A stretch of 14,482 nucleotides of DNA from Promethearchaeum sp. GTDB taxonomy: Archaea; Asgardarchaeota; Lokiarchaeia; Sigyniarchaeales; Promethearchaeaceae. Shown here one piece after another: positions 6,567 through 14,300 of the stretch. How positions within the stretch are numbered: position 1 is the first letter of the stretch; each line of letters starts with the position of its first letter. The notes beneath the pieces were generated by a model that was given only the letters and a program-made list of their open reading frames with translations, made no database searches and was not told the DNA's origin. The position numbers were made by a program, and so were the translations under genes. The stretch is taken from NCBI GenBank assembly GCA_030611625.1, contig JAUWPK010000030.1:1-14482 (forward strand). Direction: 5' to 3'.

Positions 6567-7400
6567 TTATAAAAGTTCATCGATATGAGATTTGAGGTAT
6601 TTAATAACTCCGCCATTTATATTACTGGGAGCAATAAAATCAGCAATAGATTTTAATTCATCTGGTGAATTCTCCATCGCAATTCCAGTTCCGGCTGCTT
6701 TTAACATTCCAATATCATTGTGATTATCACCAAAAGCTACCACGTCCTCCATTTTAATACCTAAGTGTTGTGTTAAATAGCGAAGCATCTGAGCTTTTCC
6801 TGCTTCATGTGAATTAATTTCAAGCCAATACCAATCACCTTCATAACCTAAAGCATTATAAGCTACATCTTCAATATATATTAAATTAGTTTCATTTTTG
6901 AATTTCTTATAGATCATTTCTTTAAAAGGATCGAGTAGATCTTTGGTTGTGTGAAATTGAATGCTTACAACATCACTTCCTTTAAAGGGGATATATCTTT
7001 CACTTTCTAAAGGTTTTATTCCTTTAGTTCCCCAAGTTCCCTTATTAAAAGTTACAATTTGTAGTTTTGGATCAAAAACTGCAAAAACCATTGGTGGAAT
7101 ATTAAATTCTTGGCTTAAATTTAGTATTTCATCAATAACTTCTGGATTAACATTTGTTATTTTTAAAAATTCTTGAGATTTTAAATCAGCAAGTAGTGCC
7201 CCGTTTGTAAGGATACATGGATAAGGAAGATTTAAATCAGGAATAGCTTTTAGGGTTTTTTTCATATCTCTACCAGTAGCGATTGTGAATTTTAAGCCTT
7301 TATCCATTAATTCATTCAAATCATTAACATATTCTTTTGAAAGATATTTAGGATTGTCTAAAAGTGTTCCATCAAGATCTGAAACTATGAATTTTCCCAC
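6567..7400 (-). CDS. Cof-type HAD superfamily phosphatase
   Basis: Haloacid-dehalogenase phosphatase of the Cof (class IIB cap) type, acting on small phosphometabolites such as sugar phosphates; the substrate cannot be assigned. The 277-aa length is usual. Motif I is DLDGTLLDN with nucleophile Asp8 and acid/base Asp10; motif II is Thr42 in ATGRD; motif III Lys202 lies in SHEAGKAQML; motif IV is GDNHND with Asp225 and Asp229. The C2 cap lies between, about residues 85-195. The start is GTG at 7400, chosen because it places the nucleophile at residue 8 as in relatives and because no ATG exists closer. It lies 39 nt downstream of the antitoxin-like ORF on the same strand. An A/T-rich AAATTTATT box centred about 29 nt upstream could drive it separately as a leaderless transcript. 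Its stop codon directly abuts that of the GIFT-like gene. Confidence 0.9.
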   Translation of the reverse strand: MGKFIVSDLDGTLLDNPKYLSKEYVNDLNELMDKGLKFTIATGRDMKKTLKAIPDLNLPYPCILTNGALLADLKSQEFLKITNVNPEVIDEILNLSQEFNIPPMVFAVFDPKLQIVTFNKGTWGTKGIKPLESERYIPFKGSDVVSIQFHTTKDLLDPFKEMIYKKFKNETNLIYIEDVAYNALGYEGDWYWLEINSHEAGKAQMLRYLTQHLGIKMEDVVAFGDNHNDIGMLKAAGTGIAMENSPDELKSIADFIAPSNINGGVIKYLKSHIDELL

Positions 7401-7439
7401 AATAAATTTAATTTGGGAATTTCAATAAATTTTAAGGTT

Positions 7440-7616
7440 TCATTTTGATTTTCGTTGTTTCATGATGAATTCAAAAACTGAAATGCCTTCCAATTCTGCT
7501 TTTCGCGAAATTATTCTCCGAGCGATGTGAACTTGTTGTAAAGCTGGATCATGGGGAAATTCCGTTTTTATTTCTTCTATTATTGCATCTTTTTCTATTT
7601 TTGATAATTCAATCAT
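7440..7616 (-). CDS. Small putative antitoxin paired with the PIN toxin, 58 aa
   Basis: Read by eye on the minus strand: ATG at 7616, TGA at 7440-7442, 58 aa. The protein begins MIELSKIEKDAIIEEIK, contains PHDPALQQVHIARRIISRKA (31 residues before the end region) and finishes near FEFIMKQRKSK. It is helical, amphipathic and basic at the C-terminus. The phrase DPALQQVHIAR resembles small proteins I recall next to archaeal PIN genes. The start follows the PIN stop by 22 nt, so the two are almost certainly co-transcribed with the toxin first. If this is a type II pair, the 58-aa chain would bind and block the PIN active site and may autoregulate. No classical AbrB, RHH or Phd DNA-binding motif is evident to me. 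Antitoxin role is inferred from size, spacing and partner. Confidence 0.7.
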   Translation of the reverse strand: MIELSKIEKDAIIEEIKTEFPHDPALQQVHIARRIISRKAELEGISVFEFIMKQRKSK

Positions 7617-7638
7617 TTTTTTTAATCCATTCTCTTTT

Positions 7639-8100
7639 TCACTCTAACAATTCTGCTGGAGTAATTATTTCAATCTGAGTAATTTTAGCCAGAGTATTTA
7701 CCAATCGAACTATATTTTTTGTTTTCAGTTTAACAATATGTTTGAAATTCCAACTTAGCAGATAATCCATTTTATTATTCACTGCAATCGCAATATGAAG
7801 TGCATCTTCTGCATATTTCTTAGGAATTGCGTCTTTATCCACATATTTTGCAGCTAATTCTTTATCATCTTCTGTAATTTCAAGTTGATTCATATCTGAT
7901 ATTAAATTATTCATTTCTCTTCTTAATTCTGCGTTTGGAGTTTGATTAATTTCGAGTTGTGTTACTTCAGAAATATAAATTTTAAAAACTTCTTTCATTT
8001 TAAAGAAATCTTTTGTTAAAAATTGACGTTCAGGATTTTTTCCATCAAAAGCTGCAGATATTACTGAAGTATCCAAGTAAATCCTTAACTTTGATTTCAT
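7639..8100 (-). CDS. PIN domain protein, VapC-like toxin
   Basis: PIN-fold RNase, the usual toxin of VapBC-type systems, which cleaves tRNA, rRNA or mRNA in a Mg-dependent way. From the ATG at 8100 it is 153 aa (MKSKLRIYLDTS), which puts the first strand and catalytic Asp10 at the expected position; a TTG at 8121 would add seven residues and is less likely. Acidic residues available for the active site are Asp10 (LDTSVIS), Glu50 (QLEI) and Asp99 (EDALHIAIA), with Asp112 nearby. SWNFKHIVKLKT (116-127) is the characteristic C-terminal motif of this PIN subfamily, followed by IEIITPAELL. A 58-aa ORF follows 22 nt downstream. Upstream lie a 160-bp spacer and an ATTATTATAAGG TATA-like box about 45 nt before the ATG. 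PIN identity is secure; toxin function in the cell is inferred. Confidence 0.88.
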   Translation of the reverse strand: MKSKLRIYLDTSVISAAFDGKNPERQFLTKDFFKMKEVFKIYISEVTQLEINQTPNAELRREMNNLISDMNQLEITEDDKELAAKYVDKDAIPKKYAEDALHIAIAVNNKMDYLLSWNFKHIVKLKTKNIVRLVNTLAKITQIEIITPAELLE

Positions 8101-8158
8101 AAATATATTATAAAAAGACAAGTAATTAATGTTACCTTATAATAATTAATTTTACAAA

Positions 8159-8177
8159 TTGTTTTGCTTCAAAACAA
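8159..8177. repeat. Inverted repeat upstream of the PIN gene
   Basis: TTGTTTTG-CTT-CAAAACAA, a perfect 8-bp stem with a 3-nt loop, about 60 bp upstream of the PIN start. It could be an operator for an autoregulating toxin-antitoxin pair, or a terminator hairpin. Confidence 0.5.
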
Positions 8178-8199
8178 GATTTATAAAAAAAAGGCATTT

Positions 8200-8249
8200 G
8201 TTAGGATTACTTTGGCAATCTCTAACTTATTGTGCCGACTAGCACCAAT
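8200..8249. repeat. Two tandem hairpin-forming inverted repeats after the FKBP gene
   Basis: The first (8200-8226) pairs GTTAG with CTAAC and GATT with AATC, 9 bp with one bulged T and an 8-nt loop. The second (8229-8249) pairs ATTGTGC with GCAC-AAT, 7 bp with one bulged C and a 6-nt loop. They begin 11 nt past the FKBP stop codon on the minus strand and lie just downstream of a + strand TTTATAAA at 8180-8187. No T-run follows on the minus strand. They may stabilise the 3' end of the FKBP mRNA or belong to a small RNA. No tRNA fold can be made. Confidence 0.45.
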
Positions 8250-8260
8250 TAAGATTACTC

Positions 8261-9307
8261 TCAATGATCATGTTCATGGTCATGATCATGGGAATGTTCA
8301 TGATTGACTTCAGGTGCTGGAGGTTTAGCGTAAACTTCGACAAATTTCACCGTTTCCACACCTAAATGCTCTTGAATATCCATACTTGCACCCATCTTAA
8401 AATAAAGACCACCTTGTTGTTGAGCAATCTGATATACAAACATTTGGGGTAATTCTATTTCCAGAACACCTTCACTCTTAATATGTTTAATTTTAAATTC
8501 TTTTAAAATTGTATCTAAGCCCGGCATACGTCTACCCATCAACCCTCTTACTTTATTATCAAATCCGTCAATTAAGTCAACAACTTTAATTTTATATTCG
8601 ATTTTTCTTCCCGCAAGGGGATGATTAAAATCTACTAAGAGTCGCCCTTGAGCAGCTCGCAATACAGTACCCGTTCTTCCCTTTTTATCTTTATACGATA
8701 CACCTGCGCGGGGTTCTTCGGACATATCCTTTTTAAATTGTTTTGCGCTTACTTTCTCAATTTTACTTCCTTCTCTTTCTCCGAAAGCATCTGCTGGTTC
8801 GAGTTGAACGATTTTTTCTTCAAAGAATTTAATTCCACTTGTGATCACTTCATTAACTTTATCATCTATAAATCCTTGTTTCCCAATAATTGCCAAATCT
8901 GGAACATACTGGTCGACTTTCTTTGGATCAAAATTTGAAAGCATTTGGGCATCCACTGCATTTGATGCTTGAAAAACAATATTTCTTTTGGGATCTTCTT
9001 CAATGGTTTTTCCGAGAATGTCAACCGATACCATGTCTCCAATTTTAACTTTTTTGGTTTCTAATTTCTTTTTCCTTTCAGCTTCTTTTTTAGCTTGTTC
9101 TTTAGCTTTAACATCTACATCAGTTTCTACATCAACTTTTGGAGTATCTTTTTTGGTTACTTCTTTGGTTGCTTTCTTAGATACTTTCTTAGTGGTTTTT
9201 TTGGAAACTTTTTTAGTAGTTTTTTTTGCTGTTTTTTTAACAGTTTTTTTGGTTGTTTTTTTTGTTACTTTTTTTAAATTTTCCTTAGTTTCGGCCATTT
9301 TAATCAT
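8261..9307 (-). CDS. Archaeal long-type FKBP (SlyD/FKBP26-like) with Lys-rich N-tail and His-rich C-tail
   Basis: Peptidyl-prolyl isomerase/chaperone family protein of 348 aa. Residues 1-85 are a disordered Lys/Thr tail that includes a KKxx tetrapeptide array. The FKBP core starts at about 88 (KIGDMVSVDILGK) and ends its first half at PADAFGERE (171-179). An IF-type flap (about 183-242) contains the SlyD signature DFNHPLAGRKI (226-236). The remainder (245-328) matches the extra C-terminal domain of archaeal FKBP26-type proteins. The tail 336-348 alternates His with acidic residues or Ser, seven His in 13, a likely Ni/Zn/Cu-binding tail. The usual first-strand Tyr of the prolyl pocket is Ile97, and the normal IPGLxxAL motif is replaced by FIDDKVNEV, so isomerase activity may be weak. 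Start: ATG at 9307 is used; ATG at 9298 (MAETKEN) is equally plausible and fits better with TTCATAAG centred about 29 nt upstream of it. Confidence 0.88.
   Translation of the reverse strand: MIKMAETKENLKKVTKKTTKKTVKKTAKKTTKKVSKKTTKKVSKKATKEVTKKDTPKVDVETDVDVKAKEQAKKEAERKKKLETKKVKIGDMVSVDILGKTIEEDPKRNIVFQASNAVDAQMLSNFDPKKVDQYVPDLAIIGKQGFIDDKVNEVITSGIKFFEEKIVQLEPADAFGEREGSKIEKVSAKQFKKDMSEEPRAGVSYKDKKGRTGTVLRAAQGRLLVDFNHPLAGRKIEYKIKVVDLIDGFDNKVRGLMGRRMPGLDTILKEFKIKHIKSEGVLEIELPQMFVYQIAQQQGGLYFKMGASMDIQEHLGVETVKFVEVYAKPPAPEVNHEHSHDHDHEHDH
9143..9274 (-). repeat. 12-bp periodic repeat encoding eleven KKxx tetrapeptides
   Basis: Residues 12-55 of the FKBP protein repeat KKxx with an exact four-residue period eleven times (x mostly T, V, S, A; one copy is KE). 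The DNA is correspondingly a degenerate 12-bp tandem array. It resembles histone-H1-like or HU-type C-tails and may bind nucleic acid or other anionic surfaces. Confidence 0.75.
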
Positions 9308-9381
9308 TCTATAAGTGATTAACTTATGAAAAGAAGCATCAATTTTCTATTTTTTGAAATTAAATCACTTCAAATCAAATC

Positions 9382-9388
9382 ATAAATA
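9382..9388 (+). promoter_or_regulatory. TATA box (ATAAATA) of the DUF362 gene
   Basis: ATAAATA within CATAAATAAC, centred about 26-27 nt upstream of the ATG at 9412. This spacing predicts a transcript starting at the initiator codon. No Shine-Dalgarno is present, which agrees with leaderless translation. Confidence 0.55.
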
Positions 9389-9411
9389 ACAAAGTATGGG
9401 TAGAAATTTTA

Positions 9412-10584
9412 ATGATAGCAATTATTCACACAAAAACAAAGCCGATTGAAGAAGTAAAAAATGCATTTTTAAAATTGATGTCTCAACTTAACTACACTCC
9501 TTCTAAAACAAGAGTTCTCTTAAAACCAAATATTGTTGATGCCGTAAAGCCTCAGACTGCCGTTATTACTGATCCCAGAGTTATTGAAGGTCTAATTTTA
9601 GCATTAAAGGAAAAAGGCGTAGATGAATTTGTAATTGGGGAGAATTCGGGGTATTTTTCGATAAAAGAAGATAATTTCAGACGGTTGATCAAAGAGACAG
9701 GGTATCAAAAAATGGTTGAGAGATTAAAGAAGAAGCGCGGAATTGATGTGAAAATATTAAATTTGCAATTTGAAGAACTCAAAGAATACCCATGGACTTA
9801 TGGAACGCTCAAACTCCCAAAGATTTGCAGTACACACGCCTATATTAATATTGCTAAGATGAAAACCCACCAAATGACCGGGGTAACTCTATCTATGAAG
9901 AATCAAAAAGGTTTACTTCTTTTCCAAGACAAGAAGGATTTTCATTTAGGTTATGATGGAAAGGGTTCACTTCATTCTTGCATTCGAGAGTATGCAAAGG
10001 TAATCCAACCTGAATTAAGTATTATTGATGGAACTCGCGCATTAGAAGGAACTGGTCCAACAACAGGTCCCGAAAATCAAACAAAAGTTAGGCGATTGGA
10101 TATTTTATTAGCAGGTAGAGATATGATCGAACTAGATAATGCCGCATGCAAAATTATGGGAGTTCCTATTGAGGATGTTAAACATTTACCGAGAAAAGAA
10201 ATTAAATTAGCTCCGGGAAGTGAATCTTTAATTCCTGCGGACCCCCCTTTCCAAAAACCTGGTTCATATATGAAATATGGAAACATATATTTGCACACTT
10301 CGCCTTATGGGTGCACAAATTGTCAAATGGCTTTTTCGAGAATGTTCAGAAAAATAATGTTCACACCGGAATATATTAAAAAGTTTCACTTATTGCAGGA
10401 AAAATACCCTAGAATCGATGTTTTTATTGGAAATACTAGTATTACAGAAATTCCGAAGCTTGATAATCCTTTTGTCTTTTTCGGAAAATGTACCAAAAGC
10501 ATTGCTGAAGAATTAGGAAAGAACTTTATCCCAGGATGCCCTCCAAATCACAATAAGGCATTAGAAGTAATATTCAATTTGTAA
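9412..10584 (+). CDS. DUF362 domain protein with C-terminal cysteine motifs
   Basis: A 390-aa soluble protein of the DUF362 family, whose members are often linked to iron-sulfur proteins; the biochemical role is not established. Recognisable blocks are VLLKPNIVDAVKPQTAVITDP (35-55), VIGENSG (74-80), INIAKMKTHQMTGVTLSMKNQKGLL (145-169), LSIIDGTRALEGTGPTTG (202-219) and the AGRDMIELDNAACKIMG segment (234-250). The last 100 residues hold Cys301 and Cys304 (YGCTNCQMAF), Cys360 (FGKCTKS) and Cys376 (PGCPPNHN), four cysteines that could ligate one 4Fe-4S cluster; no separate 2x4Fe-4S ferredoxin domain, common in other DUF362 proteins, is present. The ATG at 9412 sits 26 nt from a TATA box, diverging from the FKBP gene. 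It converges with the zinc-knuckle gene, 30 nt between stops. Family assignment is confident; metal binding is inference. Confidence 0.85.
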   Translation: MIAIIHTKTKPIEEVKNAFLKLMSQLNYTPSKTRVLLKPNIVDAVKPQTAVITDPRVIEGLILALKEKGVDEFVIGENSGYFSIKEDNFRRLIKETGYQKMVERLKKKRGIDVKILNLQFEELKEYPWTYGTLKLPKICSTHAYINIAKMKTHQMTGVTLSMKNQKGLLLFQDKKDFHLGYDGKGSLHSCIREYAKVIQPELSIIDGTRALEGTGPTTGPENQTKVRRLDILLAGRDMIELDNAACKIMGVPIEDVKHLPRKEIKLAPGSESLIPADPPFQKPGSYMKYGNIYLHTSPYGCTNCQMAFSRMFRKIMFTPEYIKKFHLLQEKYPRIDVFIGNTSITEIPKLDNPFVFFGKCTKSIAEELGKNFIPGCPPNHNKALEVIFNL

Positions 10585-10607
10585 CATCTACTGGAATTAA
10601 AAATGGG

Positions 10608-10616
10608 TTTATTTTT
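10608..10616 (+). terminator. T-rich tract after the DUF362 gene
   Basis: TTTATTTTT begins 23 nt past the stop codon and runs into the stop of the convergent gene. It is a weak candidate for a U-tract terminator. Confidence 0.3.
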
Positions 10617-10983
10617 ATGTAAATTTCTTTTTTAAATCAAATAGTGGAACATTTGGATTTATGTCTTCAGAATTCATGGAATATCCTCTTAATTTTTCTA
10701 ATTCTGCTGCTCTTTTATCAAAAAGTGTTGGACTATTTGCATTGGAATCAATATTTAAAGAAAAATCCTTCTGTAATTGAAGTGGCTTAATATTTAAGGG
10801 ACTATTTTCTTTATATAACTCTTTAATTGGTTGTATTGGTTTTTGTAAATCATTTATCATAGGAATTTCCAAAGGTAATTCCGTTGGGGCCAGTTTCACT
10901 AAACGTGTTGGAGGTTTTATCCGAGATTGCTGCATGCAATAAGGGCAAGTTTCTTTGGTTAATCCATGTGTACAACTAAACAT
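10615..10983 (-). CDS. Small protein with N-terminal CxH-x6-CxxC zinc-binding motif
   Basis: I cannot assign a family. The 122-aa protein opens with MFSCTHGLTKETCPYCMQQ, giving ligands Cys4, His6, Cys13 and Cys16, a compact Cys3His zinc knuckle placed right at the N-terminus. The rest is rich in Pro, Leu and Lys (KPPTRLVKLAPTELPLEIP, LQKPIQPIKELY) and looks unstructured, with one possible helix TLFDKRAAELEKLRGY (85-100) and a basic end LFDLKKKFT. There is no signal peptide or membrane segment. Such a layout suits a small adaptor that binds a protein or nucleic acid through the knuckle, but that is inference. The ATG at 10983 is right because the ligands directly follow it. The gene is monocistronic, convergent with DUF362, and its promoter must lie in the AT-rich spacer with the 13-bp repeats. 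Confidence 0.7.
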   Translation of the reverse strand: MFSCTHGLTKETCPYCMQQSRIKPPTRLVKLAPTELPLEIPMINDLQKPIQPIKELYKENSPLNIKPLQLQKDFSLNIDSNANSPTLFDKRAAELEKLRGYSMNSEDINPNVPLFDLKKKFT

Positions 10984-11320
10984 CTTAATATGAATAAATC
11001 GTTTTTGATTATTATTTTTTATTATTATTTTTTATTATTATTTTTAGATTAGGTAATTTAATTAATTCAAATAAAATCTTAAGAGAACTCTTGTTCTGTG
11101 CAAGGTTTTTCTCCATTTATATTATTGATGAACAAATTTATTGAGGTGAATCGCCCACTAAATGTGGTGAATTTTTCACATATTAAAATTTGGGTCAAGA
11201 TTTAATCGAAATTTAAGAATTAGATGGGGAAATTCACAAAGATTTAAAAATCACATTAGAGCATATTATATATTAACGGGTTAATAAATTTCAAAAAAAA
11301 AATAATATAGGTCTTTCCAA
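10984..11320. other. Intergenic spacer between the zinc-knuckle gene and the restriction-modification gene
   Basis: 337 bp with no credible ORF or RNA gene. It begins with a 13-bp tandem repeat (11008-11045). A short imperfect hairpin AGAAC-TCTT-GTTCT lies near 11083-11096. Two TATA-like sequences for the rightward gene are TTATATATT (11266-11274) and TTAATAAATT (11281-11290); the second would give a leader of about 10 nt. AGGT at 11309-11312 is a weak SD candidate. Nothing resembling an attachment site or transposon end was seen. Confidence 0.55.
11008..11045. repeat. 13-bp AT-only tandem repeat, three copies
   Basis: ATTATTATTTTTT occurs twice exactly (11008-11020, 11021-11033), then a third copy lacks its last T (11034-11045). 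It contains only A and T. It lies 25-62 bp upstream of the zinc-knuckle start codon, so it may be part of its promoter region, or a slippage-generated simple repeat. Confidence 0.75.
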
Positions 11321-14300
11321 ATGATTTCAAGAGAATATTTTCATATCCCTGAAGAAGCTTTAAAAAATTATGTTAAAAGAACAGAATATACATATTTTAG
11401 TAAAACTGCAAAAGAATTGACTTATTATTCTGATTTTAAAAATTTCTTAGAGGAAATATTTCCAATTAAAAAAGGTTATTCAGTTCAAGTTGAATCAAAA
11501 CTAAAAAATTCGACAAACAAACCAGATTTTACCATAAGATATAAAGGAATTGTCCTATTCATTATTGAAGCAAAAAAACCATTCACACCAATTGATAATT
11601 TAATTCTTGATAATATTAATAAATCTCAAGACCAAATATATCGATATCGTAATGAGGGAGTTCAATTATTAATAACTGATTTCATTGACATAGGGCTTTT
11701 AGATCCAAAAATTCCCAACAACTCAAGTTCTAAACAATCTTTTTTATTTAAATGTAAATTAATTGAAAAATCTCATCAAACCTTTATCCCAGCTAAAGAT
11801 GCAATATCTAATTTTCAGTCTTTACTCTCTCGAACCTGTGAAGAGAGTATTCTAACAATATCAAATGTAAGGAATTTAATTTTTCCTTTATCAATACTTG
11901 CAAAAGAACTTAGAAAGAAAGTATTATTTCTTCTTAATAATTCAAGAAACAAATCTCATTTAACTCAAAACCAAATTATTGCAGCAGAATACCTTACAAA
12001 CATAAAAGATGATTTTAAAAAATCAATTTTCAAAGAAGATGTCGATGATGAAGATAATATGTTCGCCGATCTATTCTCCCAGACTATTGTATATGGTGGA
12101 TTCTCAGCATGGATTAAATTTTGTCAAAGAGATAATAAACCTTCTAATTTTAAGATTAATATAATTGGAGATTATTTACCTTTTGGAAGTTTTTTAAGAG
12201 AACTGTTTTTAGATTTAAAAAATAAAACCCCAAGAGAATTTAAAGGTATTTTTAGTGAAATTGAAAAAAGATTCCAAAAAACTGAATATAAAAAAATCAT
12301 GAATAATAGTGAAACATTAATATCTACGTTTTACAGTGATTTCTTAAAATTATATGATCCAAAAATTGCTAAAGATCGAGGTGTTGTTAATACACCACAT
12401 GAAATTGTTGAATTTATGATTGATGGTATAGATTTCATGTTAAAAAGATGGTTAAATAAACCAAATGGAATAATTTCTGAAACTCTTTTAAAAAATTCAA
12501 ATGAAAATCCTATCGATCAACTAAGAATTTTGGATCCAGCTGCAGGAACAAACGCTTTTGCTTGTGGACTCTTGCATAAAGCTAAACTAAAATTCATTGA
12601 GAAATATCCAAATTCTACTCTTGCTCAAGGAGCATTCAATAATTGGGTAAAAAATGAATTCTTTAATAATATGTTTGCTTTTGAAATTCTAATGGCTCCA
12701 TATGTTTTGGGTCATATTCGCACCTTTTTAACTATAGAGGAACTTGGTTTAGTTTTAAATGCTGAAGAAAATAAATTAAAATCGTTTTTAATGAATACTT
12801 TAATGACTCCTCCATTACAGAGAAGCATGGATGAATGGTTATTTAATAATCAAAATATTGGGAGAGAAATCAAACAAGCACTTAAAATTCGGGATAAACG
12901 AGATATTTTTATAATAATGGGTAATCCCCCTTATAATCTAAGCAGTCAAAATAATTGTACTTGGATAAATGATAAAATAGATGATTATAAAAAAGGTTTA
13001 CAGGAAAAAAATAAGAAGATCATTTCTGATGATTACATAAAATTTTTACGATTTGGACAATGGAAAATAGAACAGGTCGGAACAGGAATTTTAGCTATGA
13101 TTACGAATAGTAGATACCTTGAAGGCCAAATGTTCCCAATTATGCGAGAAACACTACGAAAAACATTCGATCATATTTATATTGTTAATTTACACGGGGA
13201 TATGAGAAAAAAAGAAGCGGGTAATCCATTTGATATCCGTGTTGGAGTTTGTATTGCCTTCATGGTTAGAATTGATAATTCACCTAACAAAAATGCAGCT
13301 ATTCATTATATGGATGTTCCAAATCCAACCCGTGAAGAAAAATTTTCAATTCTTTCACGCGGATTTCATGAAGAAAGATTTAAATTACTTTCAGAAACAA
13401 AAAAGAATTATTTTGTTGATATTGATACCGAATTATTGGATAGATACGAATCTTTTCCTAGTATTGACTCATTTTTTGTATCCTCCCCAACAAGCGGTAT
13501 CATGGTTGGTAAAGATCACCTATTAGTTGATACAGATCGAAAAAATGTTGAAACTAATCTGAAATTATTCTTTGATAAAGATTTTGACAAATTAGATGAA
13601 CTTAAAATAAAAACTCATGATTCTAAATCGTGGAAAAAGGAAAAAGTATATGCAAAAACTAATTTAAAGCATGCAATAAGCAAAATTACACCCATTCAAT
13701 ATCGCGGATTCGATTTTAGGTATATTGCTTATGATAGAAGCATTGTTGAAGGGCATAGAATGGGATATATTGATCAAATTTCTAACGAAAATCCTGCAAT
13801 TACTGTTTCAAAATCATCCCGAAAACCAAGTTTTTGCACAGCATTCATATCAAATCAAATAATTGAAAAATGCTATATGTCTGTTACAGACACCTCCTAT
13901 GCATTTCTTCTAAATAAAGATGGAAAATCCAACATTGACAAAAAATCTTTACGGATCCCTTATAAATGCTCAGACGAAGATTTTTTCTACTATATATATG
14001 GCATTCTATTTTCAATGACCTATCGAAAAAGCTATGATGAATATTTGAGGAAAGGTTTTCCTAGAATTCCAATCACAAAAAATCGAAAATTATTTATTGA
14101 AATGTCTGAATTGGGATTTAAATTAGCACAAGCACATCTATTAAATAACAAAATTGATCCAAAATTAGATATAGCAGAAATTTCTCCAGATCAATGGATT
14201 GTGAAGGATTTCTATTATTCACCTGAAGAAGAATGTTTATATTTTGATAAAACAAAATCATCTTGGATTAAAGGCATAACTTCACAAATGTGGGAGTTTT

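Noticed and set aside
8098..8121. TTG at 8121 as start of the PIN gene (seven extra residues)
   Set aside because: The ATG at 8100 places the first strand and catalytic Asp at the usual position, and the extra residues (MSFYNIF) have no counterpart I recognise in PIN proteins.
8200..8249. Possible tRNA, because of the hairpins and a terminal AGCACCA
   Set aside because: No T-arm GGTTCGA-like sequence, no acceptor stem pairing and no D-arm; the folded region is also too short.
8648..9314. ORFs on the + strand opposite the FKBP gene, rich in Phe, Ser and Val
   Set aside because: They are antisense shadows of the Lys/Thr-rich tail and core of the FKBP gene, which has clear family motifs on the minus strand.
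11008..11045. Possible CRISPR-like repeat
   Set aside because: The units are directly adjacent with no spacers, contain only A and T, and no cas gene is nearby.
13230..13526. 98-codon + strand ORF within the restriction-modification gene
   Set aside because: It is an alternative frame of the long methylase ORF, whose conserved motifs run through both sides without interruption.
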